Source: Thiomonas sp. FB-Cd | GTDB taxonomy: Bacteria; Pseudomonadota; Gammaproteobacteria; Burkholderiales; Burkholderiaceae_C | Direction of reading: 5' to 3' | Assembly: GCF_000733775.1 (NCBI RefSeq) | Contig: NZ_JPOE01000002.1 | Span: 1,488,001 to 1,552,000, forward strand | Length of the DNA: 64,000 bases | Shown here: piece after piece, positions 27,689 to 36,753 of the stretch | Position numbering within the stretch: position 1 is the first letter of the stretch | How the letters are laid out: each line of letters starts with the position of its first letter | Made by a program: the position numbers and the translations under genes | The notes under the pieces: generated by a model | What the model was told of the DNA's origin: nothing | Seen by the model: the letters and a program-made list of their open reading frames with translations, nothing else | Databases searched by the model: none

Positions 27689-30349
27689 ATGACCACCATG
27701 CGCACAGACCAAGCCCCCGTGATCTCCCGGCTGCAATACGCCAAGCCGGCCTATGCCGTCGACCAGGTCACCCTGGAATTCGATCTCGACCCCGACCGCA
27801 CCCGCGTGAAAAGCCGCATGCAGGTGCGCCGCAACGCTGATGCAGCACTGGACGCGCCGCTGCTGCTCGACGGCGAAGACATCAATCTGCAATCGCTCAT
27901 GGTCGATGGCAAGCCATGGGTTTATGCAACCACGGAGACCGGTATCCGCCTGGAGAAGGTTCCAGATGCCTTCGAACTCAACATTGTCAACATCTGCTCC
28001 CCACGCGCCAACACACGCCTTTCGGGTCTTTATCTGTCGGGGAATGCGTTTTTCACCCAGTGCGAGGCTGAAGGCTTTCGCCGCATCACCTACTGGCCCG
28101 ACCGGCCCGATGTGATGAGCCGCTTCACCGTGGTGCTGCGCGCCGATAAGACGCACTACCCGGTGCTGTTGTCGAACGGAAATCTCAAGAGCCAGCGTCC
28201 GCTCGACGACGGCCGACTGGAAGCCGTGTGGGAAGACCCCTTCCCGAAGCCCTGCTACCTGTTCGCCCTCGTAGCCGGTCGCTTGGTCTGCCGCGAACAG
28301 CGCATGACAAGCCGAGACGGCCGCGAGCATCTCCTGCAGGTCTATGTGCGCGAGGGAGACCTGGACAAGACCGAGCATGCCATGCGCTCGCTGGTTCACG
28401 CCGCAGCCTGGGACGAGCAGCGATTCGCCCTGAGTCTGGACCTTGACCGCTTCATGATCGTTGCCGTCAGTGACTTCAACATGGGCGCGATGGAGAACAA
28501 GGGACTGAACGTCTTCAACACCAAGTACGTGCTGGCCAATCCCTCCACGGCCACAGATGCCGATTTCCAGAACATTGAGTCGGTGGTGGGCCATGAATAC
28601 TTCCACAACTGGACCGGCAACCGCGTCACTTGCCGCGATTGGTTCCAACTCAGCCTGAAGGAAGGCCTCACCGTATTCCGCGACCAGGAATTTAGCCAGG
28701 ATCTTGCCGCGGCCAGCGGCGGCGAGTCGGCCCGCGCGGTCAAACGCATCGAGGATGTGCGCGCCCTTCGTGCGGTGCAGTTCCCCGAAGATGCCGGCCC
28801 CATGGCGCATCCGGTGCGGCCCGACAGTTACGTGGCGATCGACAATTTCTACACGCCGACCGTCTACGAGAAAGGCGCTGAGGTCGTGCGCATGATGCAC
28901 ACCCTGGTGGGCCGCGAAGGCTTTGCCGCGGGCATGAAGCTTTACTTCGCGCGCCACGATGGCCAAGCCGTGACGTGCGACGATTTCCTGGCCGCGATGG
29001 CCGACGCCAATCCGGCCACGGCGTTGAGTGGCCATCGCACCCAGTTCGGGTTGTGGTACGCGCAAGCCGGTACGCCACACGTGCGCGCGACTGGCCACTA
29101 CGACGCTGACACACGAACGTACACGGTCTCGCTCAGCCAGATGACCCCGCCAACGCCCGGGCAAAATGAAAAGCAGGCTCAGGTCATTCCCGTGCGCATC
29201 GGGCTGGTAGCCAGCGACGGCCGTGCCCTGACCTTCCGCGCGCACGGTGCCCACACCGCCCAGAGTGACTGCCTGCTGGTGTTGACGCAGCCCGAGCAAA
29301 CGTTCGTGCTTCACGATGTGGACGCAGAACCCATCCCGTCGCTGCTTCGAGGATTTTCCGCACCGGTCATCCTGGATGATGAACTCAGCGATGCCGACCG
29401 ACTGGTCCTGCTGGCATACGACACGGATGCATTCAATCGCTGGGAATCGGCACAGCGCTTGGCGCTCGCCCGCCTGCTGCCCGCCTTACGCGAGGGCGAT
29501 CTCAAGGTGGATGCCCCTTACTTGGACGCGCTGCGCGCCGTGCTGCGTGAAGTCCGACTGGACCCCGCGTTCAAGGAGCTCACGCTCACGCTCCCCAGCG
29601 AAGGCTTTATTGCCGAACAGCTCACCGAGATTGATCCGCCGCGCATCCACAAAACGCGGCAGGCTTTGCGCCTGGCACTGGCGCAGCAACTCCTGCCCGA
29701 CTGGGAACACCTTTGGCAGTTGCTTGGCACCACCGAGGGCTACAGCCCGGATTTCGCCGGGTCTGGACGGCGCGGCTTGCGCAACTTGGCTCTTACCCAG
29801 CTCTGCCTGACGGGCGATGCCCAGTGGCAGGGCCGCGCGTACCAGCGCGTCAAGGACGCCGACAACATGACCGATCGCTTCGACGCGCTTGCCGCGCTGG
29901 TCGGGAGTCGTGCACCGCTGGCGCAAGCCGCCCTGGAGCGATTTGCAGCGCTGTTTGCAAACGAGCCGCTGGTGATCGATAAATGGTTTGCTCTGCAGGC
30001 GACAACCCCCGGGGCCGACGTGGAGCATATTCGCGAGCTGATGCGGCACCCCGACTTCAACATCCGCAATCCCAACCGCGCGCGCAGCCTGATCGCCACG
30101 TTTTGCCAGGGCAATCCCGGATCCTTCCACCGCAGCGATGGCGCGGGCTACGCCTTCTGGGCCGAACAGGTGCGCGCTCTGGACGCGATCAATCCCCAGG
30201 TCGCCGCCCGGCTGGCGCGCGCCATGGACCGCTGGCGCAAGCTGGCAGAGCCCTACGCCCGCGCTGCCGAGCCCGTCATGCGAGAGCTGGCCTCGTATTC
30301 CGCTCTATCGGCCGACACGCGCGAGATTTTGGGCAAAGCACTGGCCTGA
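27689..30349 (+). CDS. pepN: Aminopeptidase N (M1 family)
   Basis: Cytosolic zinc aminopeptidase that removes N-terminal residues from peptides. The 886-residue length is typical of bacterial PepN. The substrate motif GAMENKGLN starts at residue 266. The zinc site is HEYFHN (His302, Glu303, His306), with the third ligand in LKEGLTVFRDQEFS. The C-terminal DUF3458 domains follow (VILDDELSDADRLVLLAYD, NPNRARSLIATFCQGNP). Two ATG codons near the start (27689 and 27698) are both possible. It is read in the same direction as prfB and fbp. Confidence 0.96.
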   Translation: MTTMRTDQAPVISRLQYAKPAYAVDQVTLEFDLDPDRTRVKSRMQVRRNADAALDAPLLLDGEDINLQSLMVDGKPWVYATTETGIRLEKVPDAFELNIVNICSPRANTRLSGLYLSGNAFFTQCEAEGFRRITYWPDRPDVMSRFTVVLRADKTHYPVLLSNGNLKSQRPLDDGRLEAVWEDPFPKPCYLFALVAGRLVCREQRMTSRDGREHLLQVYVREGDLDKTEHAMRSLVHAAAWDEQRFALSLDLDRFMIVAVSDFNMGAMENKGLNVFNTKYVLANPSTATDADFQNIESVVGHEYFHNWTGNRVTCRDWFQLSLKEGLTVFRDQEFSQDLAAASGGESARAVKRIEDVRALRAVQFPEDAGPMAHPVRPDSYVAIDNFYTPTVYEKGAEVVRMMHTLVGREGFAAGMKLYFARHDGQAVTCDDFLAAMADANPATALSGHRTQFGLWYAQAGTPHVRATGHYDADTRTYTVSLSQMTPPTPGQNEKQAQVIPVRIGLVASDGRALTFRAHGAHTAQSDCLLVLTQPEQTFVLHDVDAEPIPSLLRGFSAPVILDDELSDADRLVLLAYDTDAFNRWESAQRLALARLLPALREGDLKVDAPYLDALRAVLREVRLDPAFKELTLTLPSEGFIAEQLTEIDPPRIHKTRQALRLALAQQLLPDWEHLWQLLGTTEGYSPDFAGSGRRGLRNLALTQLCLTGDAQWQGRAYQRVKDADNMTDRFDALAALVGSRAPLAQAALERFAALFANEPLVIDKWFALQATTPGADVEHIRELMRHPDFNIRNPNRARSLIATFCQGNPGSFHRSDGAGYAFWAEQVRALDAINPQVAARLARAMDRWRKLAEPYARAAEPVMRELASYSALSADTREILGKALA

Positions 30350-30376
30350 AGAGCGCCAAGGTCAACCAGGGAGACC

Positions 30377-31393
30377 ATGATGTCCGACAACACGATCAGC
30401 CTGTCGCGCTGGCTCATTGAGCAAGAACGCACCTACGGCCATATTCCGGGCTCATTGCGCCTGCTCATCGAGCAAGTGGCACGCGCCTGCAAACGCATCA
30501 GCCGCGCGGTGAACAAGGGGGCCAGCACCGGCATCCTGGGCAGCGCTGGAAGCGAGAACGTGCAGGGCGAGGTGCAAAAGCAACTCGACGTGATCGCCAA
30601 CGACGTGCTGCTCGAGGCCAACGAATGGGGTGGGCACTTGGCCGCGATGGCATCGGAGGAACTCGAGCGCATCCACGTCATCCCTCACCGTTACCCGCGT
30701 GGCGAGTACCTCTTGATGTTCGACCCGCTGGACGGGTCGAGCAACATCGAGGTCAACGTCACGATTGGCACCATCTTTTCCGTGCTGCACCTCGCTGATG
30801 GCGTGAGCGAAGTCGGCCCCGAGCACTTCCTGCAGGCGGGGCGCCAGCAGGTGGCCGCCGGCTATTGCACGTATGGGCCGCAGACCAGCCTGGTCCTGAC
30901 GCTCGGCCATGGTGTGTCGGTGTTCACCCTGGATAGCGAGCAGGGCAGCTTTGTGCTCACCCAGAGCAGCCTGCGCATTCCCGCATTGACACAGGAGTTT
31001 TCCATCAACATGTCGAACATGCGCCACTGGGCAGCGCCCGTGCGGCGTTACATCGACGAGTGCCTGGCGGGCCAGGACGGTCCTCGTGGCAAGAATTTCA
31101 ACATGCGCTGGGTCGGCAGCATGGTGGCCGATGTCCACCGCGTCCTTCAACGCGGCGGTGTGTTCCTCTACCCCTGGGACAAGCGCGAGCCGGAACGCGC
31201 GGGCAAGCTGCGCCTTTTGTACGAGGCCAATCCCATGGCATTTCTGGTGGAACAGGCTGGCGGCATGGCCATTGCAGGGACGGAGCGCATCCTCGACATT
31301 CAGCCCGAGACCCTGCACCAACGCGCCGCTGTGATCCTGGGAAGCAACGAAGAAGTTGCACTTTTGCAGCGCTACCACCGCGAGGCCAGCTAA
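30377..31393 (+). CDS. fbp: Class I fructose-1,6-bisphosphatase
   Basis: Hydrolyses fructose-1,6-bisphosphate in gluconeogenesis and, in autotrophs, the Calvin cycle. The 338-residue protein has the metal site in [23 protein letters not shown] upstream, and the substrate motifs [24 protein letters not shown] and [28 protein letters not shown]-type purines (GGGAGA) lie before the ATG. It follows pepN by 27 bp. No other Calvin-cycle gene is in the window, so a gluconeogenic role is the simpler reading. Confidence 0.96.
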   Translation: MMSDNTISLSRWLIEQERTYGHIPGSLRLLIEQVARACKRISRAVNKGASTGILGSAGSENVQGEVQKQLDVIANDVLLEANEWGGHLAAMASEELERIHVIPHRYPRGEYLLMFDPLDGSSNIEVNVTIGTIFSVLHLADGVSEVGPEHFLQAGRQQVAAGYCTYGPQTSLVLTLGHGVSVFTLDSEQGSFVLTQSSLRIPALTQEFSINMSNMRHWAAPVRRYIDECLAGQDGPRGKNFNMRWVGSMVADVHRVLQRGGVFLYPWDKREPERAGKLRLLYEANPMAFLVEQAGGMAIAGTERILDIQPETLHQRAAVILGSNEEVALLQRYHREAS

Positions 31394-31482
31394 CACGCAC
31401 CGTGCAGCCGATCGTGACATGGCGCTGGCACCCCCGAGGCATCGACGCGCTTCACAGATCGGTTAAGATTGCCGGTTTCGTC

Positions 31483-31558
31483 GCCGGTGTAGCTCAGTTG
31501 GTAGAGCAGCTCATTCGTAATGAGAAGGTCGAGGGTTCGATTCCTTTCACCGGCACCA
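31483..31558 (+). tRNA. tRNA-Thr (anticodon CGT)
   Basis: A 76-base cloverleaf with encoded CCA. Acceptor GCCGGTG pairs with CACCGGC. The D arm is GCTC-AGTTGGTA-GAGC. The anticodon loop TTCGTAA gives anticodon CGT, which reads ACG. The T arm contains GGTTCGATT. A rho-independent terminator follows 16 bases later. Confidence 0.95.
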
Positions 31559-31574
31559 AGAATAGCCAGCACTT

Positions 31575-31600
31575 AGCCCAGCCTAGCCGCTGGGCTTTTT
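31575..31600 (+). terminator. Rho-independent terminator of tRNA-Thr
   Basis: AGCCCAGC and GCTGGGCT form an 8-bp stem around CTAGCC, ending in TTTTT. Confidence 0.85.
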
Positions 31601-31771
31601 GCTTATGGGGCGCCGACTCCAGGCATCTGTGGGCAAAGCAGAACTACAAAGTTCTGCAATGGAGTGTTGATATCGGCATTCGGGCCAGTGAGGATCTCAA
31701 CATGTTCACCGCGAAGCGCGCACTCTGCCCGCCCACCCCAACCGTCTAGCGCTCCTGTGGTAAGAACAAAC

Positions 31772-32749
31772 ATGACCCGCGACCCCTCTTATGCCGACCT
31801 GACACCCGACTGCGTACTCAACGCGATCGACAGCCTCGGAATGCGTTGCGATGGCAGGCTGCTGCAGTTGAACAGTTTCGAGAACCGCGTCTACCAAGTC
31901 GGGCTCGAGGACGGCAGCCAACGCATCGCCAAGTTCTATCGGCCAGGCCGTTGGAGCGATGCGGCCATCCTCGAAGAGCACGCATTCACCTGTGAGCTCG
32001 CTGAGCGGGAGATTCCCGCCGTACCACCGCTGTCGCTCGGCGGCCAAACGCTTCATCATCGCGAAGGCCATCGCTTCGCGCTGTTCCCAAGGCAGGGCGG
32101 CAGACCCCCTGAGCTCGAGCGAGAGGACACACTCGAATGGCTGGGGCGTTTCCTCGGCCGCATCCATGCGGTCGGTGCAAGCTGCGCGTACGAGGCACGC
32201 CCCGCTCTCGACATCCAGAGCTTCGGCATCGAACCGCGCAATTTCCTCGCTGCCGGCGATTGGCTGCCCGAGGAATTGCACCCAGTCTGGACGAGCGTCG
32301 CCGACCAGGCGCTCGATGGCGTACGTCGCGCCTACCAGCGTGCCGGCGACGTCCGGACGCTGCGGCTGCACGGCGACTGCCATCCCGGCAACATCCAATG
32401 GACCGACGATGGCCCGCATTTCGTCGACTTCGACGACAGTCGCACCGGGCCTGCGGTCCAGGATTTGTGGATGCTGATGTCTGGCGACAACGTGGACATG
32501 CGTCGCCAGCTCTCGGCGCTGCTGCGAGGCTACGAGGTGTTTTGCGAATTCGATGACCGCGAACTGCATCTGGTCGAGGCGCTGCGCACGCTACGTCTGA
32601 TCCACTACAGCGCCTGGATCGCCCGCCGCTGGCACGACCCCGCCTTCCCCGCTGCATTTCCTTGGTTTGGCAGCGCCCGCTACTGGCAGGACCGCATCCT
32701 GGAGCTGCGCGAGCAAGTGGCGCTGATGCAGGAGCCGCCGCTCATCTGA
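31772..32749 (+). CDS. srkA: Stress response kinase A (YihE/SrkA)
   Basis: Ser/Thr protein kinase of the aminoglycoside-phosphotransferase-like fold, linked in E. coli to envelope stress and survival. The 325-residue protein has the ATP-binding region FENRVYQVGLEDG and AKFYRPGRW, the catalytic loop LHGDCHPGNIQW (Asp202) and the metal site FVDFDDSRTGPAVQDLW (Asp219). The start is ATG 31772 (MTRDPSYADL); the longer open frame upstream has no kinase homology and begins just after the tRNA terminator. It is monocistronic. Confidence 0.93.
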   Translation: MTRDPSYADLTPDCVLNAIDSLGMRCDGRLLQLNSFENRVYQVGLEDGSQRIAKFYRPGRWSDAAILEEHAFTCELAEREIPAVPPLSLGGQTLHHREGHRFALFPRQGGRPPELEREDTLEWLGRFLGRIHAVGASCAYEARPALDIQSFGIEPRNFLAAGDWLPEELHPVWTSVADQALDGVRRAYQRAGDVRTLRLHGDCHPGNIQWTDDGPHFVDFDDSRTGPAVQDLWMLMSGDNVDMRRQLSALLRGYEVFCEFDDRELHLVEALRTLRLIHYSAWIARRWHDPAFPAAFPWFGSARYWQDRILELREQVALMQEPPLI

Positions 32750-32849
32750 GCTTCGACCCTGGCAGGCGACCCCAGTCCGAATGGCGCCCCACCAGGCGCT
32801 GCGTGGCGCCGGCCGAAAGGCATACGCCTGCTTGACACGCCGGCTTGCT

Positions 32850-33080
32850 TCAGAATCTGCCCAAAGCGGACTCCCCGAAGCCTTGCAGCGGCCCCAGTGG
32901 GTTCGTCGTCGACTGCACCTCGGAGATGTCCGGTTGGCCGCTCCAGATCTTGTACACGACGCGATCGTCCACCACGAGCATTAGCATCTTGAATCGCCAG
33001 CCGCTGGTGATGGTCCGTCGCCGAAAATCGAGAAAGTCGAGCCAGAAGCTTCCAACCCGCTTGTGATCAACATGGCTCTG
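32850..33080 (-). pseudogene. Gene fragment cut by an IS right end
   Basis: Reading leftward, the frame SFWLDFLDFRRRTITSGWRF, then KMLMLVVDDRVVYKIWSGQP and DISEVQSTTNPLGPLQGFGE, looks like a genuine protein tail. Its codon use and residue mix are unlike the shadow frames around it. It stops at 32850 and is open to the IS boundary at 33081, where it would lose its N-terminus. I do not recognise the family. It may instead be a chance frame. Confidence 0.35.
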
Positions 33081-33148
33081 TTGACCTCCTCCCCGCCCCT
33101 GGCCTGGGGCCACCGCTTGCGCGGGAAGGGCGGAGATTCCTACGGCGC
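33081..33148 (-). repeat. IS200/IS605 right-end hairpin and boundary
   Basis: Read leftward the element ends in GGAGGTCAA, with TCAA as at right-end cleavage sites of IS608 and ISDra2. A subterminal imperfect stem pairs CCCCGCCC (33093-33100) with GGGCGGAG (about 33128-33135). The tract between it and the tnpB stop is shared with the solo end at 6301. Confidence 0.6.
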
Positions 33149-34120
33149 TCAGGTGCGGCATTGAGCCGCTCCTGAGTCGCTTCGGTGGGTTCCTGCTGCT
33201 GGCGGCATTGCTGCACCGCTCACTTCACAGGCGATCCGGGCTGCGGTTTCCCGCCCAGCGCAAGCGTGCGCCATGTCCGTCCCTTCGTCTCGCAGTTTTT
33301 GCATCCCGCGAGCAAGGATGTTGAGCGCGCCGACAACATCGGCATGATTCGCGTAGCCATACGCGCCGCACTTGAACTGCGCCTGCGTGCGGCGATTGTC
33401 GGCCGCGATATGGCTGCAGCATGGGCAGGTGCGGCTCGTGTTGTGCGGTGGCACGGCCATGAGATGGCCGCCGCTCCACCGGACCTTGTAGTCCAGTTGG
33501 CGGCGGAACTCGAACCAGCCTTGATCGAGGATGGATTTGTTGAGTCCGCGCTTGGCCCGGACATTCGTGCCCGGCTTCCCGGTTGTGCCTGCTGCGGACC
33601 TGGACATGTTCCTCACCTGCAAGTCCTCGATACACACCATCGCGTGGTTTTGGCTGATCGTGGTCGTGGCCTTGTGCAGGGCGTCGCCTCAGGCATTGCC
33701 GATCCTCTGGTGGAGTTTTGTGACTTTGGCCTTCGCCTTCCTCCAGTTCTTGCTGAACTTCACCTTGCGGCTCATCGCCCGCTGGTACCGCGCAAGCCGC
33801 ACCGCGTGCGTCCTGAAACTGTTCAGCGGTGGCAGAAACGCACCGTCGCTGAACGTGGCAAATCGGGCAATGCCCACGTCGATCCCGATGGCGCGGGTGG
33901 CGCTCGGGATGGGCTGCTCAACCTCACGCTCGGTCTGGATCGAGATGAACCACGTGCCGCCGCTGCTGGACACCGTGACATTGCGCACCGCACCGAGAAC
34001 GTCCCGGCTGTTGCGATAGCGCAGCCACCCCAGCTTGGGCACAAAGATGCGACTGTTACCCGGATCGAGCTTGATCTGTTTCGGGTCGGGATAGCGCAAG
34101 CTGTCGTGCTGGCCCTTCTT
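33149..34120 (-). pseudogene. tnpB: IS1341-type TnpB, 5'-truncated with nonsense codon
   Basis: RNA-guided nuclease of a tnpB-only IS605-group element. Homology begins abruptly at KKGQHDSLRYPDPKQIKLD, so about the first 80 residues are missing. RuvC-I (GIDVGIARFATFSDG), RuvC-II (MVCIEDLQVRNM) and RuvC-III (NHADVVGALNIL) are present. An in-frame TGA at 33689-33691 (RIGNA*GDALHK) replaces the Arg expected there. In the zinc finger (TCPCC...KCGAYGY) the last Cys has become Tyr. The tail RIACEVSGAAMPPAAGTHRS is normal. Three independent lesions indicate real decay. No tnpA accompanies it. Confidence 0.85.
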
Positions 34121-34506
34121 GGCGACGATTTCATCGTAACAAGAAATGACGGTGCAACAGGCGGTCTGTTCGGCCAATTGATGCAGATTCATCGCTGCCG
34201 ATTGCGCGTTCGTTCCTCGCAGGGCTGCTGCCCGTTTCACCCAACCAGTTCGCCATCGACCGCATCAGCTATGGGTGCGACGCAACGCATCTCACCTGCC
34301 CCCGCTGCTGAGCGCATGGCACGACCCAACTCCGGCGCGCCTTAGAATCTCCCAATACCAACTTCAATATCAAGCGGGTAGGCGCCGAGAGCGATTCAGC
34401 GCCTACCGCTTGAGAACACCGGGGATCCAATCATGAAAACGAAGCCCGGCGTTCGATTCGGTCGAGCGTATTGAAGTTTCGATGCGCCAATTGGTTATTT
34501 GTTCTC
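34121..34506. other. Intergenic stretch between tnpB remnant and arn operon
   Basis: About 385 bases. It holds a long imperfect inverted repeat at 34371-34412. The minus-strand frame continues from tnpB (MKRAAALRGTNAQSAAMNLH) without TnpB similarity, suggesting replaced sequence. The arn promoter is expected here but no convincing -35/-10 pair was found. Confidence 0.4.
34371..34412. repeat. Long inverted repeat upstream of the arn operon
   Basis: CAAGCGGGTAGGCGC and GCGCCTACCGCTTG pair over 14 bp with one bulged G, around a 13-base loop. It could be a terminator without a T-run, the left end of the neighbouring IS, or a regulatory structure. Confidence 0.5.
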
Positions 34507-36375
34507 ATGCAACGTTTTCGCGCTGCTTCGATGCCTTTGTCCGGCGCCACGAACGGCCATCATCCAGCAGCCTGTGCCGTGATACCCGACTCCCCCACGC
34601 AAGATCCCATCCCCTCCCCCCGTGCGCTTCTCGCCTTGGCGGCGCTGGTTGCGGTGCTTTGGTTCGGGGTGCTCGGTTATCGCGACCTGGTCCCGACGGA
34701 CGAAGGTCGTTATGCGGAGATTCCCCGCGAGATGGTGCAGACGGGTGAATGGGTCACGCCAAGGCTCGACGGATTCAAGTACTTCGAGAAACCCGCCCTG
34801 CAATACTGGGCCACTGCTGCTGCCTATGAGGCCTTCGGGCTGGGGGAGTGGCAGGCTCGGCTGTGGACGGGTTTGACCGGTTTTCTCACCATCATCTTCA
34901 CGTGGTTCGCTGGCCGGGCGCTATTTGGTGCGCGCGCTGGACTGTATGCGGGTGCGATCCTGGCCAGCTGCGTGTACTGGGTGGGGTTGGGGCATATCAA
35001 CACGCTCGACATGGGTGTGTCGGCCTTCCTGGCTGGAAGTCTGTTTGCCTTCTTGCTGGCCCAGCGCACCGGCGCCACAGCGGCACAGACGCGTTGGTGG
35101 ATGTGGGCCTGCTGGGCGCAGATGGGCCTGGCCATGCTCTCCAAAGGACTGATCGGTGTAGCGTTTCCGGGCTCAACTCTGATCCTCTACACATTGCTCA
35201 CCCGCGATTGGGCCTTATGGAAGCGACTGCAACTGCTGCCTGGATTGTTGATCTTCCTGGCGGTTGCTGCGCCTTGGTACGTCTGGGTCCAGGTGCGCAA
35301 TCCCGAATTTTTCAACTATTTCTTTATCTACCAGCAGTTCACCCGATTTCTCACGCCCGATCTGCAACGGCCCGGCCCCTGGTATTACTTCATCCCCATT
35401 TTGCTGCTTGGAATCCTGCCTTGGCTGGGAGGGCTATGGCCGAGCTTGCGATATGGCGTGACGCACCCCTTTGGGACCGTACGCGCCGATCGCCCGGTTG
35501 CAACGCAGGAGCCTTTGCGCGTCAATTGGGTGCTGCTGATCTGGTCGGTTTTCATTTTTGCCTTCTTCAGCGCCTCGCACTCCAAGCTTCCGTCCTACAT
35601 CCTTCCCGTCTTTCCCGCGCTGGCCCTGCTCATGGGTGGGTACTTCGCGCACGCGCCTCGAAGTGCACTACGGCGGCAGTTCGCCTTTTTCGCCTTGCTT
35701 TCGGCCGGTGCGATCGTCGGATTCACGCAGCTCTGGCGTGCGGGCAATGCCACCACGCCAAGCGCCCTTTACCAACAGTACGGCTGGTGGCTGGAGGTCA
35801 CGGCCGCCCTGGGTCTGGTGTCGTCCGTGCTGGCTTGGAACTGGGAAAAGGCCGGGCGCCGAGCCGCCGCGGTGCTTGTTCTGGCGTGCGGCATGGTCTT
35901 GGGGCTTACCGTTGCAACGCAGGCTTTTCAGATCCTCGGACGCACCGCCTCGACCAAAGACGTGGTGCAGGCGATCCGCCCTTGGCTGCACCCTGGCCAG
36001 CCCTTCTACACCGTGGGTACGTACGACCAGACCCTGCCGTTCTATCTCAAGCGTACCGTCACCGTGGTGGCCTACGAGGGTGAGCTGCATTTCGGCATCA
36101 CCGAACAGCCGCAGCTCTGGGTGCCGACCGTGGCCGATTTCGCGAAACGCTGGCGGCGCGATCATCGACCTCTGGCCTTCATGCCCGTCGACCAGCTCGC
36201 GGCGATGCGTGCGACAGGCCTGCCGCTGGTGGTCATCGAGAAGACGTCGCGCTACGCGGTGATCGCCAAACCCGGTGAGGACTACGGCGCAGCCGCGCAG
36301 GCGGCCACCACCCGGCTGCCTGCGGCGTGGAATGCGCACAGCGCCGGCCCGATGCAGCGCGAGGTCACGCCATGA
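34507..36375 (+). CDS. arnT: ArnT-like 4-amino-4-deoxy-L-arabinose transferase
   Basis: Inner-membrane GT83 enzyme that moves L-Ara4N from undecaprenyl phosphate to lipid A on the periplasmic face. About 622 residues with roughly twelve membrane helices. The donor motif TDEGRYAEIPREMVQTGEW and RLDGFKYFEKPALQYWATAA match ArnT, and SHSKLPSYILPVFPALALL is a typical loop-helix. The start is uncertain: ATG 34507, ATG 34531 or GTG 34579 all precede the first helix and none has a clear ribosome site. Its ATGA overlap with the next gene and the following arn genes make the substrate assignment strong. Confidence 0.88.
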   Translation: MQRFRAASMPLSGATNGHHPAACAVIPDSPTQDPIPSPRALLALAALVAVLWFGVLGYRDLVPTDEGRYAEIPREMVQTGEWVTPRLDGFKYFEKPALQYWATAAAYEAFGLGEWQARLWTGLTGFLTIIFTWFAGRALFGARAGLYAGAILASCVYWVGLGHINTLDMGVSAFLAGSLFAFLLAQRTGATAAQTRWWMWACWAQMGLAMLSKGLIGVAFPGSTLILYTLLTRDWALWKRLQLLPGLLIFLAVAAPWYVWVQVRNPEFFNYFFIYQQFTRFLTPDLQRPGPWYYFIPILLLGILPWLGGLWPSLRYGVTHPFGTVRADRPVATQEPLRVNWVLLIWSVFIFAFFSASHSKLPSYILPVFPALALLMGGYFAHAPRSALRRQFAFFALLSAGAIVGFTQLWRAGNATTPSALYQQYGWWLEVTAALGLVSSVLAWNWEKAGRRAAAVLVLACGMVLGLTVATQAFQILGRTASTKDVVQAIRPWLHPGQPFYTVGTYDQTLPFYLKRTVTVVAYEGELHFGITEQPQLWVPTVADFAKRWRRDHRPLAFMPVDQLAAMRATGLPLVVIEKTSRYAVIAKPGEDYGAAAQAATTRLPAAWNAHSAGPMQREVTP

Positions 36376-36743
36376 GCGCCGTCGCCTTTGCATTGGTGTT
36401 GACCGGCGTGCTGCTCAATGCCGCCGCGCAGTTGCTGATCAAGGCCGGAGCCGAGACCGCTGGACGGTTTTCCTTCACCCTGTCCAACATCTGGCACGCA
36501 GGACTGCACTTCGCCCTGCAATGGCAGATTCTCCTGGGATTGGTTTGCTATGCGGTGTCGGTGGTCGTGTGGATCTTGGCGCTCACGCGCGTTCAAGTAT
36601 CCATGGCCTACCCCATGCTGTCGCTCGGCTACGTGGTCACGGCCTTTGCCGCTTGGTGGCTATTTGGCGAGGCACTCACCATGCAAAAGCTTCTCGGCAT
36701 CGCCATCATCATCGTGGGCGTGATCCTTGTCGCCCGCACCTGA
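36372..36743 (+). CDS. SMR/EamA-type small membrane protein, ArnE/ArnF-like
   Basis: A 123-residue protein with four membrane helices (VAFALVLTGVLLNAAAQLLI, LLGLVCYAVSVVVWILAL, MLSLGYVVTAFAAWWLF, LLGIAIIIVGVILVA). The pattern Q-LLIKAG in helix 1 and ALTRVQVSMAYPMLSLGY is that of ArnE and ArnF, which together flip L-Ara4N-undecaprenyl phosphate. Only one such gene is present in the cluster, so it may act as a homodimer or with a partner elsewhere. It overlaps arnT by 4 bp (ATGA) and precedes arnB by 10 bp. Confidence 0.82.
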   Translation: MSAVAFALVLTGVLLNAAAQLLIKAGAETAGRFSFTLSNIWHAGLHFALQWQILLGLVCYAVSVVVWILALTRVQVSMAYPMLSLGYVVTAFAAWWLFGEALTMQKLLGIAIIIVGVILVART

Positions 36744-36753
36744 GCTCCCTGCA

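Noticed and set aside
33185..34345. 386-codon plus-strand frame across the second tnpB
   Set aside because: Antisense to clear TnpB motifs on the minus strand.
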